Shown: one piece after another, positions 1 to 6,145 of the stretch | Layout: every line of letters starts with the position of its first letter | How positions within the stretch are numbered: position 1 is the first letter of the stretch | Origin: an uncultured Eubacteriales bacterium | Lineage (GTDB): Bacteria > Bacillota_A > Clostridia > Christensenellales > Aristaeellaceae | Reading direction: 5' to 3' | Length of the DNA stretch: 6,145 nucleotides | NCBI GenBank assembly: GCA_900553645.1 | Contig: USEE01000096.1 | Location: 1 to 6,145, forward strand | Program-made: the position numbers and the translations under genes | The notes under the pieces: generated by a model | Databases searched by the model: none | The model's input: the letters and a program-made list of their open reading frames with translations, nothing else | What the model was told of the DNA's origin: nothing

Positions 1-13
1 AAAGTGCATTATT

Positions 14-56
14 CGTCCTTGACAGTAAGCCCCATTCTGTCAAGGACGTTTTTGTT
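14..56 (+). terminator. Leader intrinsic terminator (attenuator) upstream of trpE
   Basis: Seen: CGTCCTTGACAG (14-25) and CTGTCAAGGACG (37-48) are exact reverse complements, giving a 12-bp stem with an 11-nt loop (26-36), followed directly by TTTTTGTTT (49-57). This is a strong Rho-independent terminator. It sits 52 nt before the trpE start, in the right place for an attenuator that stops transcription when tryptophan is plentiful. Known: in Bacillota T-box leaders, the terminator left arm often begins CGTCC and is also the 3' side of the antiterminator. Inference: this may be the 3' end of a tryptophan T-box riboswitch whose specifier and T-box sequence lie left of base 1. It could instead simply end an upstream gene. 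Confidence 0.88.
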
Positions 57-95
57 TACTCCCTTGGCAGAAACGCCGAGGGAGTATTTCTGTTT
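57..95 (+). promoter_or_regulatory. Second leader hairpin, possible weak terminator
   Basis: Seen: TACTCCCTTGGC (57-68) pairs with GCCGAGGGAGTA (75-86) over 12 bp with one G-U pair (65/78) and a 6-nt loop (69-74). The bases after the stem are T-rich (TTTCTGTTT, 87-95) but interrupted. The trpE ribosome site at 96-100 lies just outside the stem and stays free when the hairpin forms. Inference: it may be a second, weaker terminator, or a structure that protects or insulates the 5' end of trpE mRNA. Its left arm resembles the left arm of the preceding terminator. Confidence 0.55.
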
Positions 96-100
96 GGAGG
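96..100 (+). promoter_or_regulatory. Ribosome binding site that fixes the trpE start
   Basis: GGAGG lies 8 nt before the ATG at 109 but only 2 nt before the in-frame ATG at 103. Normal Shine-Dalgarno spacing therefore favours 109. The long upstream frame extension to a GTG at 4 has no such site and would translate through both leader hairpins. Confidence 0.8.
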
Positions 101-108
101 TAATGGAT

Positions 109-1575
109 ATGAAGTTTTCGCCTACGCTAAGTGAGATCGAACAGCTGGCCGCTACCGGCAAATACGACGTAGCGCCCGTCAGCTGTGAAATTCTGTCGGA
201 CTTTACCACGCCGATCGAGACGATAAAGATACTTAAAAACATATCAAAGCATTGCTACATGCTGGAATCCGCGCAGTCGAGCGAAAAGTGGGGACGATAC
301 ACGTTCATCGGATTTGACCCCAAGCTCGAAATCACCTGCGTTGAGGATGACATGCGCATCGGCAATCTAAAGGTCAAGACGGATAAACCCGCCGACTATC
401 TGCGCCAGATATTGTCCGAATACAAAAGCCCGCGCTTTGACTATCTGCCGTCGTTCACGGGCGGGCTTGTGGGCTACTTTTCATACGACTACCTGGGTTA
501 CAGCGAGCCAAGCGTAAGGATGCACCCCGAGGATACCGAGGCATTCAAGGACGTTGACCTGATGCTGTTCGACAAGGTAATAGCGTTTGACAACATCCGC
601 CAGAAAATCATACTCATCGTCAACATGCAGCTAAGCAATCCCGAGACCAATTACAACAAGGCCGTATGGGAGCTTAAACAGATAGCCAACCTGCTGCACA
701 ACGGCGAAAAGAAGAACGAGCCGGGCGGCAGGCTGCTGGGCGAGGTCACGCCGCTGTTTAATAAGGAGCAGTTCTGCGGCATGGTCGAAAAGGCCAAGCA
801 CTATATCCGCGAAGGCGATATATTCCAGATAGTGTTGTCCAACCGCCTGTCCGCGCCGTTTGAAGGAAGTCTGCTCAACACGTACCGCGTACTGCGCACA
901 ATCAACCCGTCGCCGTACATGTTCTACTTCTCCGGCACTGATGTTGAGGTGGCGGGTGCATCGCCCGAAACGCTGGTTAAGCTTGAAGATGGCGTGCTGC
1001 ACACCTTCCCGCTGGCGGGTACGCGACCGCGCGGCAAGACTGACGCGGAGGATAAGGCGCTTGAGGGCGAACTGCTGGCCGACAAAAAGGAGCTGGCCGA
1101 ACATAACATGCTGGTAGATCTGGGCCGCAACGATCTTGGCAAGATAAGCAAGTTCGGCACGGTCAAGGTAGAACGCCTGCATTCGATAGAGCGCTTCTCG
1201 CACGTAATGCACATCGGCTCGACCGTGCGCGGCGAGATAAGCGACGATCACGACGCATTGGACGCAATCGAGGCCGTACTCCCGGCGGGCACGCTGTCGG
1301 GCGCGCCCAAGATACGCGCGTGCCAGCTTATCGGCGAGCTGGAGAACAACAAGCGCGGCATATACGGCGGCGCAATCGGCTACATCGACTTCACCGGCAA
1401 CATGGATACCTGCATCGCGATACGCATCGCATATAAGAAAAACGGCAAGGTGTTCGTGCGCAGCGGCGCGGGCATTGTGGCAGACTCCGTTCCCGAAAAG
1501 GAATTTGAGGAATGCCTTAACAAGGCAATGTCATCGCTCAAGGCATTGGAACTTGCGCAGGAGGTGGAACTATGA
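109..1575 (+). CDS. trpE: Anthranilate synthase component I
   Basis: The 488-aa product matches the usual length of the large subunit, which converts chorismate and ammonia to anthranilate, taking ammonia from the TrpG partner. Seen: an N-terminal domain with the tryptophan-sensing MLESA segment (51-55), then the chorismate-binding domain with NPSPYMFY (266-273), GASPE (283-287), PLAGTRPRG (301-309), EHNMLVDLGRND (331-342), PAGTLSGAPK (392-401), GGAIGYIDFTGNMDT (420-434) and RSGAGIVADS (451-460). Known: the LLES and NPSPYM segments form the feedback site in TrpE, so feedback inhibition by tryptophan is likely. PabB and other chorismate enzymes are close relatives, but this feedback signature and the trp neighbours point to TrpE. 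Start 109 is chosen by the GGAGG at 96-100; ATG 103 is the alternative. The stop overlaps the trpG start by 4 nt. The gene lies behind the leader terminator. Confidence 0.97.
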   Translation: MKFSPTLSEIEQLAATGKYDVAPVSCEILSDFTTPIETIKILKNISKHCYMLESAQSSEKWGRYTFIGFDPKLEITCVEDDMRIGNLKVKTDKPADYLRQILSEYKSPRFDYLPSFTGGLVGYFSYDYLGYSEPSVRMHPEDTEAFKDVDLMLFDKVIAFDNIRQKIILIVNMQLSNPETNYNKAVWELKQIANLLHNGEKKNEPGGRLLGEVTPLFNKEQFCGMVEKAKHYIREGDIFQIVLSNRLSAPFEGSLLNTYRVLRTINPSPYMFYFSGTDVEVAGASPETLVKLEDGVLHTFPLAGTRPRGKTDAEDKALEGELLADKKELAEHNMLVDLGRNDLGKISKFGTVKVERLHSIERFSHVMHIGSTVRGEISDDHDALDAIEAVLPAGTLSGAPKIRACQLIGELENNKRGIYGGAIGYIDFTGNMDTCIAIRIAYKKNGKVFVRSGAGIVADSVPEKEFEECLNKAMSSLKALELAQEVEL

Positions 1576-2141
1576 TTCTTCTGATAGACAATTACGACAG
1601 CTTTTCATACAACCTGTTTCAGCTTATAGGTGAGATAAACCCGGATATAAAGGTAATCCGCAACGATGAAATGACCGTCGATGAGATTCGCAGTCTGAAC
1701 CCCGCGCGCATAGTGCTTTCGCCCGGCCCGGGCCGCCCGGAGGATGCGGGCGTTATAATCGACGTGGCGCGCACACTGGGCAGGGACATACCCACGCTGG
1801 GCGTGTGCCTGGGGCATCAGGCAATATGCGCGGCGTTCGGCGCGACGATCTCGTATGCAAAGGAACTGATGCACGGCAAGCAGTCGGACGTGCGTTTCGA
1901 TAAGAGTTGTCCACTGTTTAAGGACTGCCCGGACGTCGCGCCGGTTGCGCGGTATCACTCGCTGGCCGCGGTTGCGGATACCATTCCTGACTGCCTAAAA
2001 ATAACCGCACTCACGGCCGACGGCGAAGTGATGGCGGTTCAGCATAAGGACTACCCGATATACGGCGTTCAGTTCCATCCCGAATCCATAATGACCCCGG
2101 ACGGCAAGACTATGCTTAAGAATTTTATTGAGGAGATATAA
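1572..2141 (+). CDS. trpG: Anthranilate synthase component II, glutamine amidotransferase
   Basis: A 189-aa class I glutamine amidotransferase that hydrolyses glutamine and passes ammonia to TrpE. Seen: the N-terminal MILLIDNYDSFSYNL typical of TrpG/PabA, SPGPGRP (50-56), the nucleophile Cys79 in GVCLGHQ (77-83), MHGK (100-103), and His169 and Glu171 in QFHPES (167-172), so the Cys-His-Glu triad is complete. Its length fits a free-standing subunit; there is no fusion to TrpD as in enteric bacteria. The ATG overlaps the trpE stop as ATGA and follows AGGAGG (1559-1564) with 7-nt spacing, so coupled translation at near 1:1 with trpE is expected. TrpG and PabA cannot be separated by sequence alone. 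It may also serve folate synthesis if no pabA exists elsewhere (inference). Confidence 0.96.
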   Translation: MILLIDNYDSFSYNLFQLIGEINPDIKVIRNDEMTVDEIRSLNPARIVLSPGPGRPEDAGVIIDVARTLGRDIPTLGVCLGHQAICAAFGATISYAKELMHGKQSDVRFDKSCPLFKDCPDVAPVARYHSLAAVADTIPDCLKITALTADGEVMAVQHKDYPIYGVQFHPESIMTPDGKTMLKNFIEEI

Positions 2142-2144
2142 GCC

Positions 2145-3176
2145 ATGATTAAGGAAGCAATCGTAAAGATAGTAAGCAAGGAAGACCTCACCTATGGCGA
2201 AGCATATGCCGTGATGAACGAAATAATGAGCGGCGAAACCACACCCACGCAGAACGCCGCCTTCCTCGCGGCGCTGTCCGCAAAAAGCGCGCGCGCCGAG
2301 ACCACCGACGAGATCGCGGGCTGTGCCGCCGCAATGCGCGACCACGCTACGCGCGTCGATACCGGCATGGACATATTCGAGATAGTCGGCACCGGCGGCG
2401 ACAACGCGCACAGCTTCAACATATCCACCACGTCCGCGCTGGTTGCGGCCGCGGGCGGCATGAAGGTCGCCAAGCACGGCAACCGCGCCGCATCGTCACA
2501 GTGCGGCACTGCGGACTGCCTGGAGGCGCTAGGCGTAAACATACAGCAAAGCCCCGCAAAGTGCATAGAACTACTGAACGAAGTCGGCATGTGCTTCTTC
2601 TTCGCGCAGAAGTACCACACGTCCATGAAGTATGTGGGCGCAATCCGCAAGGAGCTGGGCTTCCGCACCGTGTTCAACATACTCGGCCCGCTGACCAACC
2701 CCGGTTCGCCGTCCATGCAGCTATTGGGCGTATACGACGGCTATCTGGTCGAGCCGCTGGCGCAGGTGTTGGTCGATCTGGGCGTAAAGCGCGGCATGGT
2801 GGTTTATGGCATGGACAAGCTGGACGAAATCTCGCTGAGCGCACCCACCAAGGTATGCGAAATACGCGACGGCTGGTTCAAATCGTCGATAATCACCCCA
2901 GAGGATTTCGGCTTCGAACGCTGCACTAAGGACGATCTTAAGGGCGGCACTCCCGCAGAAAATGCCGCAATCACGCGCGCGATACTCGGCGGCGAGAAGG
3001 GGCATAAGCGCAATGCGGTTCTGATGAACGCGGGTGCGTCGCTCTATATCGGCGGCAAGGCCGATTCCATGCGCGACGGCATAGCGCTTGCCGCCGACAT
3101 AATCGATTCGGGCAAGGCGCTCGTCACGCTCGAAAAGTTCATCGAGGTCAGCAACCGCCCGGAGGCCGAAGCATGA
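2145..3176 (+). CDS. trpD: Anthranilate phosphoribosyltransferase
   Basis: A 343-aa enzyme that transfers phosphoribose from PRPP to anthranilate. Seen: an N-terminal helical domain (about 1-70), the PRPP-binding VGTGGD (81-86), the [14 protein letters not shown] stretch (92-105), KHGNRAASS (110-118), an anthranilate-site region with [13 protein letters not shown] (152-164), [13 protein letters not shown] (174-186), and the Asp-Glu pair of the Mg-PRPP site in DKLDEIS (224-230). The length is normal for an unfused TrpD. Where many homologues read SGSAD, this one reads CGTAD (120-124), a mild change near the phosphate-binding loop. The gene starts 3 nt after trpG, with AGGAG (2131-2135) 9 nt upstream, and its stop overlaps trpC. 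Pyrimidine phosphorylases share the fold, but the motifs and context fit TrpD. Confidence 0.97.
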   Translation: MIKEAIVKIVSKEDLTYGEAYAVMNEIMSGETTPTQNAAFLAALSAKSARAETTDEIAGCAAAMRDHATRVDTGMDIFEIVGTGGDNAHSFNISTTSALVAAAGGMKVAKHGNRAASSQCGTADCLEALGVNIQQSPAKCIELLNEVGMCFFFAQKYHTSMKYVGAIRKELGFRTVFNILGPLTNPGSPSMQLLGVYDGYLVEPLAQVLVDLGVKRGMVVYGMDKLDEISLSAPTKVCEIRDGWFKSSIITPEDFGFERCTKDDLKGGTPAENAAITRAILGGEKGHKRNAVLMNAGASLYIGGKADSMRDGIALAADIIDSGKALVTLEKFIEVSNRPEAEA

Positions 3177-3958
3177 CGACGATACTGGATAAGCTCGCGG
3201 CTCATGCGCGCGAGCGCACCGAGCAAGCCAAGGCAAGACTGCCGCTTGCCGAAATAAAACGTCAGGCGCGCTCATTGCCTCAAGGCACGTTCGCATTTGA
3301 AAACGCGCTCAAAACTCCCGACATAGCCTTCATCTGCGAATGCAAAAAAGCCTCGCCGTCCAAGGGCTTAATCGCGCCGGATTTCCCGTATGTGCAAATC
3401 GCGCGCGAGTATGAAGCGGCGGGCGCAAACTGCATATCGGTACTGACCGAGCCGAAATGGTTCTTGGGCAGCGACGAATACCTTCGTGAAATCGCCGCCG
3501 CCGTAAGCATACCCTGCATTCGCAAGGACTTCACGGTGGATGAGTATATGATATATGAAGCAAAGCTGCTGGGCGCGTCGGCCGTATTGTTGATCTGCTC
3601 CATACTTGACAAGCAGCAGCTTGCGGATTACATAGGTGTGTGCGATGAGCTGGGCCTGTCCGCGCTGGTTGAGGCTCACGACGAATCCGAGGTGGGCATG
3701 GCGCTAAACGCAGGCGCACGCATGATCGGCGTGAACAATCGCAATCTGAAGGATTTTTCGGTCGATACGAACAACAGCCGCCGTCTGCGCGCGCAGATAC
3801 CTAAGGCCGTGCTGTTCGTATCCGAAAGCGGCGTAAAAGATGCGGCCGACATAGCCAAGCTGCGCGAGATAGGTGCGGACGCGGTGCTTATCGGCGAAAC
3901 GCTGATGAAAGCCGCCGACAAAAAAGCCAAGCTTGCAGAACTGCGGGGCGGCGTATGA
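3173..3958 (+). CDS. trpC: Indole-3-glycerol phosphate synthase
   Basis: A 261-aa single-domain (beta/alpha)8 barrel that decarboxylates and closes the indole ring of CdRP to give indole-glycerol phosphate. Seen: the catalytic strand [11 protein letters not shown] (55-65) with Glu56 and Lys58, [10 protein letters not shown] (91-100), the general-acid Lys118 in RKDF (117-120), LLICSIL (139-145), Glu167 in LVEAHD (165-170), IGVNNRNL (185-192), and the phosphate-site segments SESG (217-220) and IGETLM (240-245). Residue roles are assigned by analogy with the Sulfolobus enzyme. It is not fused to TrpF, unlike in E. coli. The ATG overlaps the trpD stop as ATGA, and GGAGG (3161-3165) lies 7 nt upstream inside trpD. 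Its stop overlaps the trpF start. Confidence 0.97.
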   Translation: MTTILDKLAAHARERTEQAKARLPLAEIKRQARSLPQGTFAFENALKTPDIAFICECKKASPSKGLIAPDFPYVQIAREYEAAGANCISVLTEPKWFLGSDEYLREIAAAVSIPCIRKDFTVDEYMIYEAKLLGASAVLLICSILDKQQLADYIGVCDELGLSALVEAHDESEVGMALNAGARMIGVNNRNLKDFSVDTNNSRRLRAQIPKAVLFVSESGVKDAADIAKLREIGADAVLIGETLMKAADKKAKLAELRGGV

Positions 3959-4332
3959 CTAAAATAAAACTGTGCGGCCTGACGCGGATAGGCGATATAG
4001 AGGCAGCGAACCGTATAATGCCGGATTACGTTGGTTTCGTGTTTGCATCTAAAAGCAAGCGTCGCGTTTCGCCCGAAACCGCAATGCAGCTTAAACAGGC
4101 GCTTTCACCTCAGATAAAGGCGGTTGGCGTGTTTGTAAACGAAAGTGTAGAATCTGTTGTCAAACTGCTGAAATGCGGTATAATAGATATAGCGCAGCTC
4201 CACGGCGACGAGGACGAGGAATATATAAGCCGCTTGCGTCGGCTGTCTGAAAAGCCTTTAATAAAAGCCTTTCGCGTAAAATCACCGCCGACATACGCGC
4301 GGCAGAAAACTGCACTTCCGACTATGTTTTAA
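3955..4332 (+). CDS. trpF: TrpF N-terminal part as literally encoded
   Basis: The literal frame gives 125 aa, of which residues 1-110 are genuine TrpF: KLCGLTR (5-11, with the catalytic-base Cys7), [16 protein letters not shown] (25-40), VGVFVN (57-62), QLHGDE (81-86) and IKAFRVKS (103-110). The last 15 residues after the break do not resemble the family. The start ATG overlaps the trpC stop as ATGA. Only a weak GGGGCGG (3945-3951) precedes it, so translation probably relies on coupling to trpC. Alone this piece lacks the last strands of the barrel and the catalytic Asp, so it should be inactive. Confidence 0.8.
   Translation: MTKIKLCGLTRIGDIEAANRIMPDYVGFVFASKSKRRVSPETAMQLKQALSPQIKAVGVFVNESVESVVKLLKCGIIDIAQLHGDEDEEYISRLRRLSEKPLIKAFRVKSPPTYARQKTALPTMF
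4157..4184 (+). promoter_or_regulatory. Candidate internal promoter within trpF
   Basis: TTGTCA (4157-4162, 5 of 6 to the sigma-70/A -35 consensus) is followed after 16 nt by a perfect TATAAT (4179-4184). This would start transcription near 4191, before trpB and trpA. The stretch 4141-4200 has only 24 G/C in 60, well below neighbouring genes. Known: enteric trp operons carry an internal promoter that keeps distal genes at a basal level. Caution: TATAAT here arises from the GGT-ATA-ATA codons and ATA is common in these genes, so chance is a real alternative. Confidence 0.35.
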
Positions 4333-4562
4333 TGGATTCAGGTGCGGGGACAGGCAGGACGTTCAACTGGACATTGCTTAAAGGCATGTCAAAACCGTAT
4401 TTCCTCGCGGGCGGGCTTGACCCGGATAACATAGCGGACGCGATAAAGCAGCTAAATCCCTATGCCGTGGACGTAAGCTCCGGCATAGAAACCGACGGAA
4501 CCAAGGACGAAGCAAAAATGGCGGCATTCGCAGCCGCCGTCAGAAAGGACGAGGGCACATGA
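4287..4562 (+). CDS. trpF: TrpF C-terminal part in the -1 frame
   Basis: From 4287 the frame encodes 91 residues of TrpF: strand six with the catalytic Asp (YVLMDSG), the phosphate-loop-like [10 protein letters not shown], the strand-seven [10 protein letters not shown], and [14 protein letters not shown], typical of the C-terminal phosphate site. The first ATG in this frame is at 4332 and would give only 76 aa, cutting strand six. That ATG has no Shine-Dalgarno site but shares a base with the upstream stop (TAATG). The frame is open upstream only to 4251 because TGA lies at 4248-4250, so the true shift must occur between 4251 and about 4330. The stop overlaps trpB by 4 nt. Confidence 0.75.
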   Translation, partial: ADIRAAENCTSDYVLMDSGAGTGRTFNWTLLKGMSKPYFLAGGLDPDNIADAIKQLNPYAVDVSSGIETDGTKDEAKMAAFAAAVRKDEGT

Positions 4563-5749
4563 TCAATCCGAACGGACGATTCGGCATACACGGCGGCCAG
4601 TATATACCTGAAACGCTGATGAACGCCGTCATAGAATTGGAACAGGCATACAACCATTATAAAAACGACCCGGAATTCAACAGCGAACTGACTGAATTGC
4701 TGAACGAATACGCCGGCAGACCGTCGCGGCTGTATTATGCCGAAAAGATGACCAAAGATTTAGGCGGCGCGAAGGTTTACCTAAAGCGCGAAGACCTTAA
4801 CCACACCGGCGCGCACAAGATAAACAACGTGCTGGGACAGGCGCTGCTGGCCAAGAAGATGGGCAAAACCCGCCTGATCGCCGAGACCGGCGCGGGTCAG
4901 CACGGCGTGGCTACCGCGACCGCGGCGGCGCTGATGGGCATGGAATGCGTCGTGTTCATGGGCGAGGAGGACACCATTCGTCAGGCGCTCAACGTGTACC
5001 GCATGAAGCTGCTGGGCGCCGAGGTCGTCCCGGTCAAGACCGGCACGGCCACGCTGAAGGATGCGGTATCCGAGGCCATGCGCGAATGGACTTCACGCAT
5101 AAGCGACACGCACTATTGCTTGGGCTCGGTCATGGGGCCGCACCCGTTCCCGACGATCGTACGCGATTTTCAGGCGGTAATATCCAAGGAAATCAAGGAG
5201 CAGATACTTAAAAAGGAAGGCCGACTGCCCGACGCTGTAATCGCGTGCGTAGGCGGCGGCTCTAATGCAATCGGCAGCTTCTATAACTTTATCGAAGATA
5301 ATGGCGTGCGCCTGATCGGCTGTGAAGCAGCTGGACGCGGCATAGATACGTTCGAAACCGCTGCCACCATTTCGACCGGTAAGCTGGGCATATTCCACGG
5401 CATGAAGTCGTACTTCTGCCAGGATGAGTATGGCCAGATAGCGCCCGTGTACTCAATATCGGCGGGTCTGGACTATCCGGGCGTAGGCCCTGAACATGCG
5501 CACCTGCACGACATCGGCCGCGCGGAGTACGTCGCTATTACCGACGATGAAGCCGTCAACGCATTCGAATATCTGGCGCGCACCGAGGGCATAATCCCGG
5601 CCATAGAGTCGGCTCATGCCGTGGCGCACGCGATAAAGCTCGCGCCGACGCTGGATAAGGACAAGATTATCGTAGTCACCATCTCCGGCAGAGGCGACAA
5701 AGACTGCGCCGCCATCGCCCGTTACAGGGGGGAGGATATTCATGAGTAA
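4559..5749 (+). CDS. trpB: Tryptophan synthase beta chain
   Basis: The 396-aa PLP-dependent subunit condenses indole with serine to tryptophan. Seen: the N-terminal [16 protein letters not shown], the PLP lysine Lys87 in [10 protein letters not shown] (81-90), the catalytic Glu109 in [11 protein letters not shown] (106-116), [16 protein letters not shown] (141-156), [11 protein letters not shown] (189-199), the PLP-phosphate loop GGGSNA (232-237), [12 protein letters not shown], and SGRGDKD near the C-terminus. Lys87 and Glu109 fall at the E. coli numbers without gaps. The motifs and length are those of the standard TrpB1 type that works in the alpha2beta2 complex, not the longer TrpB2. The ATG overlaps the trpF stop as ATGA; AAAGGA (4544-4549) is 9 nt upstream. 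It overlaps trpA by 8 nt, as expected for subunits made together. Confidence 0.98.
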   Translation: MINPNGRFGIHGGQYIPETLMNAVIELEQAYNHYKNDPEFNSELTELLNEYAGRPSRLYYAEKMTKDLGGAKVYLKREDLNHTGAHKINNVLGQALLAKKMGKTRLIAETGAGQHGVATATAAALMGMECVVFMGEEDTIRQALNVYRMKLLGAEVVPVKTGTATLKDAVSEAMREWTSRISDTHYCLGSVMGPHPFPTIVRDFQAVISKEIKEQILKKEGRLPDAVIACVGGGSNAIGSFYNFIEDNGVRLIGCEAAGRGIDTFETAATISTGKLGIFHGMKSYFCQDEYGQIAPVYSISAGLDYPGVGPEHAHLHDIGRAEYVAITDDEAVNAFEYLARTEGIIPAIESAHAVAHAIKLAPTLDKDKIIVVTISGRGDKDCAAIARYRGEDIHE

Positions 5750-6145
5750 GATAGCCCGTGCATTTGAAAACGGCAAGGCGTTCATAGCCTTCATAACCTG
5801 CGGCGATCCAGATCTGGAGACCACCGCCGCCGCGGTTCGCGCCGCCGTCGAAAACGGCGCTGACCTGATCGAGCTGGGCATACCTTTCTCCGACCCCACG
5901 GCCGAAGGCCCGGTCATACAGGGCGCGAATCTACGCGCGCTCAGCGGCGGCATTACCACCGATAAGGTATTCGACTTTGTGCGCGAAATTCGCCGCGACG
6001 TAAGCGTGCCCATGGTCTTTATGACTTACGCCAACGTCGTGTTCTCATATGGCTCCGAGCGCTTTATATCCACATGCAAGGAGATCGGCATAGACGGCCT
6101 GATTCTGCCCGATATTCCGTTTGAGGAAAAGGACGAGTTCCAGCC
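5742..6145 (+). CDS. trpA: Tryptophan synthase alpha chain, 3' end beyond the window
   Basis: The first 134 residues of the alpha subunit, which cleaves indole-glycerol phosphate to indole and glyceraldehyde-3-phosphate and channels indole to TrpB. The frame is open to the window edge; about half of a typical ~260-aa TrpA is seen. Seen: [11 protein letters not shown] (14-24), the catalytic Glu44 in ELGIPFSDP (44-52, E. coli Glu49), and then TAEGPVIQ (53-60), where Glu55 stands at the position of catalytic Asp60 of E. coli. [11 protein letters not shown] and [11 protein letters not shown] follow, matching the mid-barrel strands. The ATG lies inside the end of trpB, with GGAGG (5731-5735) 6 nt upstream in a G-rich stretch. 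It is partial only because of the window boundary. Confidence 0.96.
   Translation, partial: MSKIARAFENGKAFIAFITCGDPDLETTAAAVRAAVENGADLIELGIPFSDPTAEGPVIQGANLRALSGGITTDKVFDFVREIRRDVSVPMVFMTYANVVFSYGSERFISTCKEIGIDGLILPDIPFEEKDEFQ

Larger units (their letters stand above)
3955..4562 (+). pseudogene. trpF: Phosphoribosylanthranilate isomerase, interrupted by a -1 frameshift
   Basis: TrpF converts phosphoribosylanthranilate to CdRP by an Amadori rearrangement and fills the step between TrpD and TrpC. The gene is complete end to end but its frame breaks near 4282-4289. Frame one ends at TAA 4330-4332, and the family sequence resumes one frame back with [19 protein letters not shown] (from 4287) and stays open to TGA 4560-4562. 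Restoring one base between tca (4282-4284) and gcc (4287-4289) gives about 202 aa, the normal TrpF length. Both catalytic residues are present but separated: Cys7 (KLCGLTR) before the break and the Asp of MDSG (codon 4335-4337) after it. There is no second lesion, so a sequencing or assembly error or a very recent mutation is most likely. Recoding is possible but only an A-AAA slip site is visible. Confidence 0.9.

Noticed and set aside
4..108. Upstream extension of trpE to a GTG at 4, or a leader peptide in this region
   Set aside because: It would run through the terminator and second hairpin, has no ribosome site, and the added residues do not match TrpE. No Trp-codon run occurs, so it is not a leader peptide either.
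631..1251. Long open frame on the minus strand inside trpE (206 codons)
   Set aside because: It lies fully opposite conserved TrpE motifs, has no ribosome site or family resemblance, and is a by-product of GC-rich codon use.
2501..2929. Plus-strand overlapping frame within trpD (142 codons)
   Set aside because: Arg/Gly/His-rich translation typical of a shifted GC-rich frame; no ribosome site or known domain.
1995..3296. Several minus-strand open frames opposite trpG, trpD and trpC
   Set aside because: All overlap strongly conserved coding sequence on the + strand, are low-complexity in composition, and show no recognisable domain.
4278..4303. Programmed -1 frameshift signal in trpF
   Set aside because: There is no X-XXY-YYZ heptamer, only A-AAA. 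Downstream stems (CCGC/GCGG or GCCG/CGGC) are just 4 bp, so not called as a feature, though kept as a minor alternative in the frameshift finding.
5453..6013. Minus-strand open frame of 186 codons across the trpB/trpA junction
   Set aside because: It is antisense to conserved TrpB and TrpA motifs and has no supporting start signal.
1..6145. A previously undescribed system, mobile element, CRISPR array or tRNA
   Set aside because: Every base beyond the leader is taken up by standard trp genes, and I saw no repeats, insertion ends or RNA gene shapes.

Overview
The window is a nearly complete tryptophan biosynthesis operon on the + strand: a leader end (1-108), then trpE, trpG, trpD, trpC, trpF, trpB and the first half of trpA, cut by the right edge. 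All seven genes are separate, with no trpGD or trpCF fusion, and are packed tightly. Junctions are 4-nt ATGA overlaps (E/G, D/C, C/F, F/B), a 3-nt gap (G/D) and an 8-nt overlap (B/A). No intergenic space exists after trpE starts, so one polycistronic message and translational coupling are expected. The products cover the whole branch: TrpE+TrpG make anthranilate from chorismate and glutamine, TrpD adds phosphoribose, TrpF isomerises, TrpC closes the indole ring, and TrpA/TrpB make tryptophan from indole-glycerol phosphate and serine.

The gene order E-G-D-C-F-B-A with unfused genes, strong GGAGG-type ribosome sites and a leader terminator starting CGTCC suggest a Bacillota (Firmicutes) member, probably class Clostridia. 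Coding DNA is moderately GC-rich, yet the ATA isoleucine codon is used freely. Genus cannot be called from the sequence alone.

The leader holds two consecutive RNA hairpins before trpE. The first is a perfect 12-bp stem followed by TTTTTGTTT, a textbook intrinsic terminator whose left arm looks like the terminator/antiterminator switch arm of a T-box riboswitch. The sensing part would lie left of the window. The second is a 12-bp stem with one G-U pair. Their left arms are near-repeats, so the right arm of hairpin 1 could pair with either, which suggests a coupled switch (inference).

The main anomaly is trpF. Its frame breaks around 4282-4289 by a net loss of one base, and the correct continuation is intact in the -1 frame up to trpB. 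Joining the two parts gives a normal ~202-aa TrpF. The break could be a sequencing or assembly error, a very recent mutation, or (less likely) recoding. Other points are a promoter-like TTGTCA-16-TATAAT inside trpF and a Glu in TrpA at the position of catalytic Asp60 of E. coli. I see no mobile element, CRISPR array, RNA gene or new multi-gene system; apart from these points this is a conventional operon.
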